A stretch of 64,000 nt of DNA from Posidonia oceanica (lineage: Eukaryota; Streptophyta; Magnoliopsida; Alismatales; Posidoniaceae), in NCBI GenBank assembly GCA_037176725.1, contig JAZBRS010000059.1, forward strand, positions 10,589,001 through 10,653,000, read 5' to 3'. Shown in pieces: positions 58,240 through 64,000 of this stretch. The notes under the pieces are model-generated. The model was given only the letters and a program-made list of their open reading frames with translations, searched no databases and was not told where the DNA came from. How positions within the stretch are numbered: position 1 is the first letter of the stretch; every line of letters begins with the position of its first letter. The translations under genes were made by a program, and so were the position numbers.

Positions 58240-60107
58240 GAGCAAGGTCAAGCAGAGCGAGGCCGCTGCTCAGGGTTGACAAGACACCCCATCTGACCGG
58301 CGGGAGCAGCGGTTTGCTATGGGCGTGAGCTACTTATTCGGCGGATGCACCGAAAATCGTAGCTCGTTGCCGCAATGCAAAATGCAGGGTGCAGATGGAT
58401 GAATGCTAAGTGTGTAATGCAAATGGTATGCTTATGCTAAGGCTTACTGCGCTGTACTCCTCTAGGGGAAAGCGAGATGGTGCATGCACGCGGGAGGGTG
58501 GAAAATGCAATGCAAGATCGCCGGACAATGCTTCGGAAGAGTCGGGCGAGGGGGTGCGCTGAGCGGTGTGCAGCTCTAGCGCGGGGGTGCCGTTTGCCAA
58601 GCTTCTGCTGTAGGCATAGGCGATGCAAGTGCTGAAAGTAAAAGGCTGAAAAGTAAAGATGCTGGAAAGTAAAGGTGCTGGAAAGTAAAGATGCTGGAAA
58701 GTAAAGTGCTAAGAAGTAAATATGCTGTGGATGTGCATGCGGTGGCGGGCGCAGGCCCGGGAAGGCGAAGTGCGGAAGTTGGTGTAAGGACCACAGAGGA
58801 GCAGCAGCGCAATAAGGGTGCAATGTTATGCAGTGGAATGCAGGGTATAAACAGCGGAGCGCCGGGCATACGGAACCGGGAAAACGATCCCAAGGCCGCA
58901 TACTACTGCGAGTATCATCCAAAGCCGGCAAGCTGCAAAAGTCTTGCGGGTGCCGAGGATGATACCTTAGGCAATACACGAGCCAAGGGTTCGATTCCCA
59001 AGCACGCCATGTCCGTGCAATGATGGAATGCAATACTAGGACTGACTCTACAGAGGACACAAGGAAGCTATATGATGTTATGCAATGCGAATGCTGATGA
59101 TATGCAACAAAATGCTATTTACTCTACGATGAAATGAGTGATAAGTTAACGGACCTATCACCGGATAGTTTGGGCTATCAGCCCGCTGAGGAGTTAACGG
59201 ACTCATCACCGGATAGTTAGGGCTATCAGCCCGCTGAAGAGTTGACGGACTCATCACCGGATAGTTAGGGCTATCAGCCCGCTGAAGAGTTGACGGACTC
59301 ATCGCCGGATAGTTAGGGCTATTAGCCCGAATGAGGAGTTAACGGACTCATCACCGGATATTTTAGGGCTATCAGCCCGAGTGAGGGTGGAAAGGGGGCG
59401 GGATACCGAGCCAGGCAGAGGCCCAGAGATGCTCCCGCGACAGTTGGGGATGTCGGCCCAAACGAGGATGGAAATGGGATACCGAGGGGCAGCAAACAAG
59501 ATGCCCCTGGTATCAGGATGATACCAGGGGACAGCCGAAGCACTCCTGGCACCGAAATGTGATGATGGATAGATGAATGGATGATAGGTTGACGAACCTA
59601 TCGCCGGGCAGTTAGGGGTGCCAGCCCGAATGATGATGAGCGAACGATACCATAGGGCAGCCGAAAAAGATGCCCCTGGTATCAGAATGATACCAGGGGA
59701 CAGCCGAAGCGCCCCTAGCACCAGAATGCAAGGGTGGATGAACAAGCGGATGGATGATAGGTTGACGAACCCATCGCCGAGCAGTTAAGGGTGCCAGCCC
59801 GAGGATGATAGGTTAACGGACCTATCGCCGAGCAGTTAGGGTTGCCAGCCCGGATGCAAAGAATGAGGGATGCGAATGGATACATAGAAAACGGGAAACC
59901 CCCCGTGATGGGTGTGCAATGGTCTCAGCGCGGGCATGCTTCGTAGCATCACGAGGTGACAAACGAGGGACATGCCGGTCATCAAGGACCTACCCAACGT
60001 GGTGGGGGGCAAAACTTTGAAAAACGCAGAGCCTCTGAGCGAGGTCAGGCAAAGAGTGCTCATCCTTGACTCTGATTTTCGAAAACAGAGAGGAAAGAAG
60101 GTGATAG
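58240..60107 (-). other. Visible 3' internal region of element D
   Basis: No gene seen. The first 150 bp matches A after its PPT. It contains short AAGTAAAG(A)TGCTGG repeats (58630-58720), a 48-bp array, GATACCAGGGG-type words shared with A (3780-3860), and further GCAGTTAGGGTTGCCAGCCCG motifs (59610-59855). The rest of D should lie beyond H, outside the window. Confidence 0.75.
59130..59385. repeat. 48-bp tandem repeat, five copies
   Basis: GGATAGTT starts at 59163, 59211, 59259 and 59307, exactly 48 bp apart, then a diverged unit follows at 49 bp. Each unit carries GATAGTTAGGGCTATCAGCCCG with an inverted repeat (GATAG...CTATC). Confidence 0.88.
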
Positions 60108-63100
60108 TGTAGCGATCCCGATCGGAATCAGGCTCGCTATCTAGCGGCGATTGGATCCGAGGAAGGGGCTCGACTCGAAAACACTTAAAATCGAGGAGAA
60201 AGAGGAAAGATAAGACAAATCAGAGTCGCCACCATGTCTATTAACGGGAGACAAGGAAAATCGGGGGAAATGCGTGAATTAACACGCAAAACCAAGCAAG
60301 AAATGCAAAGCAAAGCAATGCAAAGGAAAACAAATGCAAACAAATGCAAATGAGATGACTCTAGCCTAGGATAAGGGCAGTACGGTCATTGCGGGCCAGA
60401 AGACAGGGCAAGGACTCCTGTTACGCGCGGGGAAGGTGTTAGGCACCCCCAACACGCCCAAGAATCGATCTTTCTAGGCTTACGCTCGCATACGCAGGAA
60501 AATGCAGGATTGAATGCCTATGTGCCTATAAATGCCTAAATGAATGCTCAAGGTGTGCTCTAAGTGGGGAAGGAACAAAGCAAGGAAGTAAACGTGCTCT
60601 CTAAATGCTCAGCTATGCTGTCTGTGTTCCGAACCAGGCGAAACCTAGCTCGTGAGAACTCCAGGCAGTAAGCATCACAGCCCTATATGCAAATGCAGGT
60701 GAGAAAGCAAAACGACGAGGAAACCATGCAATGCAGTCGGCATGCAAGGGAAAACGGCGTAAAACACGCAAAACTAGACGAGAAAAGAGTAAGGCACGTA
60801 GAACAGAGCAAAAGAACAAAATCGGCATGCAAAACAAACGAGAAAGCAAGGCAGCGCGCAAAACAAGGCAAGAAATTAGAAGGACACGCAAAACGGTGCC
60901 AAAACGAGAGCAGGCACGCGAAACGGTGCCAAAACAGCGAAGCAAAAACCTCGGAAAAACCATGCGAATGCAAGAATGCAAAAAAAGATTAGAAGAGGCC
61001 AAAGGGGAGGCAAAACAACGTGTGTGTAAGAACAGACGTCGTTTAGGACCACTCAGAGTAGGTGTGAAGACCTACAGAGGGGAGAGGGGGCAAACGGAGG
61101 GATTACCACCTCTTTGCGACTGTTTCCCGCTGAACCGTTCCACGGTGTGTCTCGCACGCTGCCCAAAGCTCGCGATGCGATCGGATCGTGGAAAAGGGGG
61201 AAGAAAGTCACATTAAGTGATAAATCCAAGGAAAACACAACACAAAACACTCAGGAATACGCGAAACGGGGATTAGAAGATACAAGCAGAAAGGGGAGGC
61301 CCTATTCTACATGCTCAAAGAGATAGAAAGCGAAAACAAGGAAAACTGTGCAAATGGCATGCAAATGAATGCAATGTGGGGGTTCAGGAGGACATACCTG
61401 GAAATTCGGGAGCCTGATCTGAGATCTGTCTGGTCCATGCTGAAGAGCGCTTTGCTGCGGTCGCCTGGGCAGCTTACTTGAGAAGATCCAACGGCCGGAT
61501 TGGAAGATATCGCAGCTTCAAGGTAGAAGGGCCAGAACAGGGGAGAAGAACAGATCTAGGTGTTCAGGAGGTCCTAGGGGTGTGCAAAAAGGTCCTCCCA
61601 GGTGAAGGGGAGCTAAAAGTGCTTGGTGTGTGCAAGAAGATGCTAAAATGCAAGACTAGATGGATGCAGGATGCGTGCAAAAGCAAGAAAAAGCAAAGAG
61701 AAGAAACTGGGAAAAGCCAGGATTTCAGAAAGCATTTTGAAAAAGAAAGGGGCTAAAAAATGCAAATTTTCCAGAGAACAGGGGTCCACAGGAAAGGATT
61801 TCGAAAACAGGAGAGGACAGGGGTCTATTTTGCAAAAAATAGGCTCAGAAAGCTGTTTTGAAAAGGGGGTATGCTTTGAAAGAGGTTTTTGAAAGCAGAA
61901 AGGGATCAAAAAGCAATTTTAAGAAAATTGGGGTCTAAAATGCAAATTTTCCAGAAAACAGGGTTCTAGGGAGTCTGAGAATACTGGTGGAGGGTCTGCA
62001 TGCAATTTGGTAAGCATAGGAGCTAGGATGCAAGTTAGGGGCAAAATGGTCTTTTTACATGGTTTTTGGAAGATGCAAGGACCTATGTGTGATTTTTAAA
62101 TCATGCAGGGGTCAAAAATGCAATTTTATATGGAAAACATGCTCTGAAAAATAAGGGACAGGACTACAGTGCAATTTTTAAAAAGAACAGGGTCAAAAAA
62201 TGCAATGCAATAAGCTAAAAATGCATGCAAGAGCCACTGTCCATTTAAAATGGACCTAAGTGCAAATATGAAAAATCAGAGGGAAGAAAATACAATGCAG
62301 TATGCAAAATAAGAAAATAAAAGCTAAGTTCCTACAGTGCATGGACCTATATGCAAAATCAGAAACATGCATGGACCTAGAATGCAATGCAGTATGGTAA
62401 AATGCAAGCAAATAAATGAACTGATCTACTACAGGACCTATGTGCAAAAATTGAAAACAGAGGGACTAAACTGCAAAATTAAATAACAGCACAGCACAGT
62501 AAATGGACCAAATTGCAAATACTGAAAACCATAAACAGATCATGCAATTTAATATGATTTTGATTCAAAAATGCAGCAGATTAAATGAAATAAGGACTAG
62601 AATGTAAAATGACAGAAACTTAAACCAAATATGCAATATTTACCTAAAAACTTTAGCTAGGACAAAATAAATGCACAGTAAAAGCCGGCAGCCATGGCAC
62701 TGTAGCAGCAAGCTGCCAGCGCCCATGAATGCCGGCACAGGGGGCTTGGAGACGCGCGGGAGGGCAGAGGTGCCGCTTCAGGGGCTGACGGAGGTAGGGC
62801 GACGATCGGCGAGGGGCGACGATTCCTGGGACGCGCCGGAATGCTCGCCGGAGGTCTGCAGGACTTCTGGAACTCGGTCCGGCCGCTTGACGCAGCGGAG
62901 CTGCGTTCTGAAGACCGGAGGAGTCTCCTGCCGTCTGTGCGGAGCTCCGGGGATCACGGGGGTCGCGTTCCGCTGGCCGAATCGTCGCGAAGACCGGAGA
63001 ACGTCGCCAGGGAAGACGACCGGACCGGCGAGTCGAAACGGAACAGGGGGCCAGAAAACCTATTCTAAAGGCTGGGGAAGCAAGAGAAGAGGAAGAGGAG

Positions 63101-64000
63101 GCTAAGGGAAGGAAGATTTACCATTGTCCGCGTCTGAGATGTCCTCCCGACGTCGGTGGCTTCAGCAGTCGCCGGTGGAGGCCGTCCGGTCGCTACGGGC
63201 ATCGTCCGTTGCTCGCGAGGGCTGGAGTCGCTTCAGAACGATCCTCCGGAGCTTCCCAGGTGGTCAGACGGAAGCTTCGCAGCTCAGGTGGTGATTCGGC
63301 CGATTTGGGTTCACAGGTGACAGCCGGAGGCCGGGGGGGTGTCTGCTGCTCGTCGGCTCGGATGGAGCCTTCCGGGAGATTGCTGAAAGTCTGGCGAGTG
63401 AAGTTGGATGCTCGGAGAGGTCTTCTGGAGAGCGGGGAGTGGAATTGAGGATTGGGTCCATTTCTGGACAGAAATTGGGTCAGGTGTTTGTTGTGGAACT
63501 TGGGGGCTGTGGTGGAAGGTTTGGTCTTCTGTTGGGTGGCCTGGAAAGGTGGATGTCTGGTGGATCTCTGGGTGGAGTTTGGGAAGGAGCTGCGGGCTGT
63601 GGTGAGGGGAATTGTTTGGTGGGTTGCGTTGGGTTGCAGGTTGAGGTCAGGTGGTGTTTCAGAGTAGTTTAGGTGGTGAAAAGGCAATGGGAAATCGGGG
63701 GATGAAGGCTGGCTGTTGGGTGAAGTTGGGGGAGGAATTGGGAGAGGGATGAAGGCTTGGACGGGGCTTGGTCTACTGGGAAAGGTGATGGAAGTTTTTC
63801 TGAAGATTTCTAGGGAGAAAGAGGAAGGCTTCAGGTGGGGATTGCTCTGGGATCCAGGTCTCTCTCCGGGATGCCAAGGCTCTCTCAAGCCCTACTCTCA
63901 CTGCTCTCTTCTCTCTGGAAATTGGGAGGTGAAGAGGAGAAGGAGGATGGTCGCACAGGGGGGAAGAAGCTTCGGAATTCTGGTCTGATGGCTCTCCACT
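60108..64000 (-). mobile_element. LTR H, A-type, runs off the window
   Basis: It starts at 60108 with TGTAGCGATCCCGATCGG (complement of an LTR 3' end). The first 100 bp is virtually the same as the A LTR (17841 onward) and closer to it than to D. The left flank is GATAG; no PBS adjoins, so H is a separate insertion in D rather than D's own 5' LTR. It contains the internal PBS-like word (60221-60232), the CCTAACACC block (about 60419-60442) and a possible intron (60683-61397). Nothing beyond LTR sequence is visible. Confidence 0.88.
60683..61397 (-). other. Possible leader intron in LTR H
   Basis: On the minus strand the donor CCAG|GTATGTCC starts at 61397 and the acceptor GCATATAG|GG ends at 60683 (715 nt). 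Confidence 0.45.

Noticed and set aside
58988..58998. GGTTCGATTCC, a tRNA B-box-like word, followed closely by CGCCA
   Set aside because: No A box and no acceptor-stem partner upstream at tRNA distance; it lies in the 3' region of element D.
46880..64000. D's LTR and H as the two LTRs of one short element with a 1.9-kb internal region
   Set aside because: No PBS adjoins 60108, and the U5 end of H is nearly identical to that of A but differs from D.

Overview
The window is plant nuclear DNA made almost entirely of nested, very large Ty3/gypsy LTR retrotransposons. No ordinary host gene, rRNA, tRNA or CRISPR array was found. The signs that point to the Tat/Ogre group of a flowering plant, probably a eudicot, are these: gag - protease - RT - RNase H - second (archaeal-type) RNase H - integrase order, a primer-binding site matching plant tRNA-Arg, LTRs of 5.6-5.9 kb, internal regions over 16 kb, and tandem-repeat-rich 3' regions. 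Species cannot be called from sequence alone.

Layout. (1) Element A, minus strand, 1-23702: the last 1270 bp of its left (3') LTR, the whole 16.57-kb internal region, and the complete right (5') LTR at 17841-23702. In element order it has PBS, gag, protease/G-patch, pol, a 3' ORF of the DUF7745/plant-mobile-domain (PMD) type, a long repeat-filled 3' region and a polypurine tract. Its two LTRs differ at only 4 of 1270 comparable positions, so it is young. Even so, gag and integrase are each cut by a Trp-to-TAG change, and one more TAG separates protease from pol. (2) Element B, plus strand, about 23703-39215: an older, related element that A has interrupted. Its PBS and 5' gag are gone, gag-pro carries many stops, and 1.9 kb of pol (RT end to integrase core) is deleted in frame. 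It keeps the 3' DUF7745/PMD-type ORF, a hairpin-repeat 3' region, a PPT and a partial 3' LTR. (3) Region F, 39216-41217: minus-strand remnants of another PMD-like gene with a possible intron, then a short tandem repeat. (4) LTR E (+), 41218-46879, is cut by element D (-), whose 3' LTR starts at 46880. D's LTR is in turn interrupted by a complete solo LTR, G (+, 48706-54285), with a perfect GCATC target-site duplication. D's LTR resumes at 54291 and ends at 58226. D's internal 3' region follows (58227-60107) and is interrupted at 60108 by LTR H (-), which runs off the window and whose U5 end resembles that of A.

Most interesting signals. (a) A DUF7745/PMD-type ORF sits in the env position, downstream of pol in the sense direction, in two diverged elements. 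In both it directly follows a splice-acceptor-like sequence. (b) The LTRs carry a conserved 5'-splice-site/3'-splice-site pair (AG|GTATGT or CAG|GTGAGT to GCATATAG|GG) enclosing 0.7-1.2 kb of fast-changing tandem repeats, which looks like a leader intron. Together these suggest a retroelement that makes a spliced, env-like subgenomic mRNA for a PMD protein. (c) A stem-loop spans the PPT/3'-LTR junction, with its inner stem kept in A, B and D. (d) A second copy of the first 12 nt of the PBS region lies inside the LTRs, 125 bp from the real one in A. (e) A 109/114-bp alternating higher-order repeat lies in A's 3' region, next to other arrays. (f) The E/D head-to-head LTRs form an inverted repeat of several kilobases.

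Open reading frames in this window often begin with GTG or TTG and often run through simple repeats. Where no real ATG supports a start, the entry says so.
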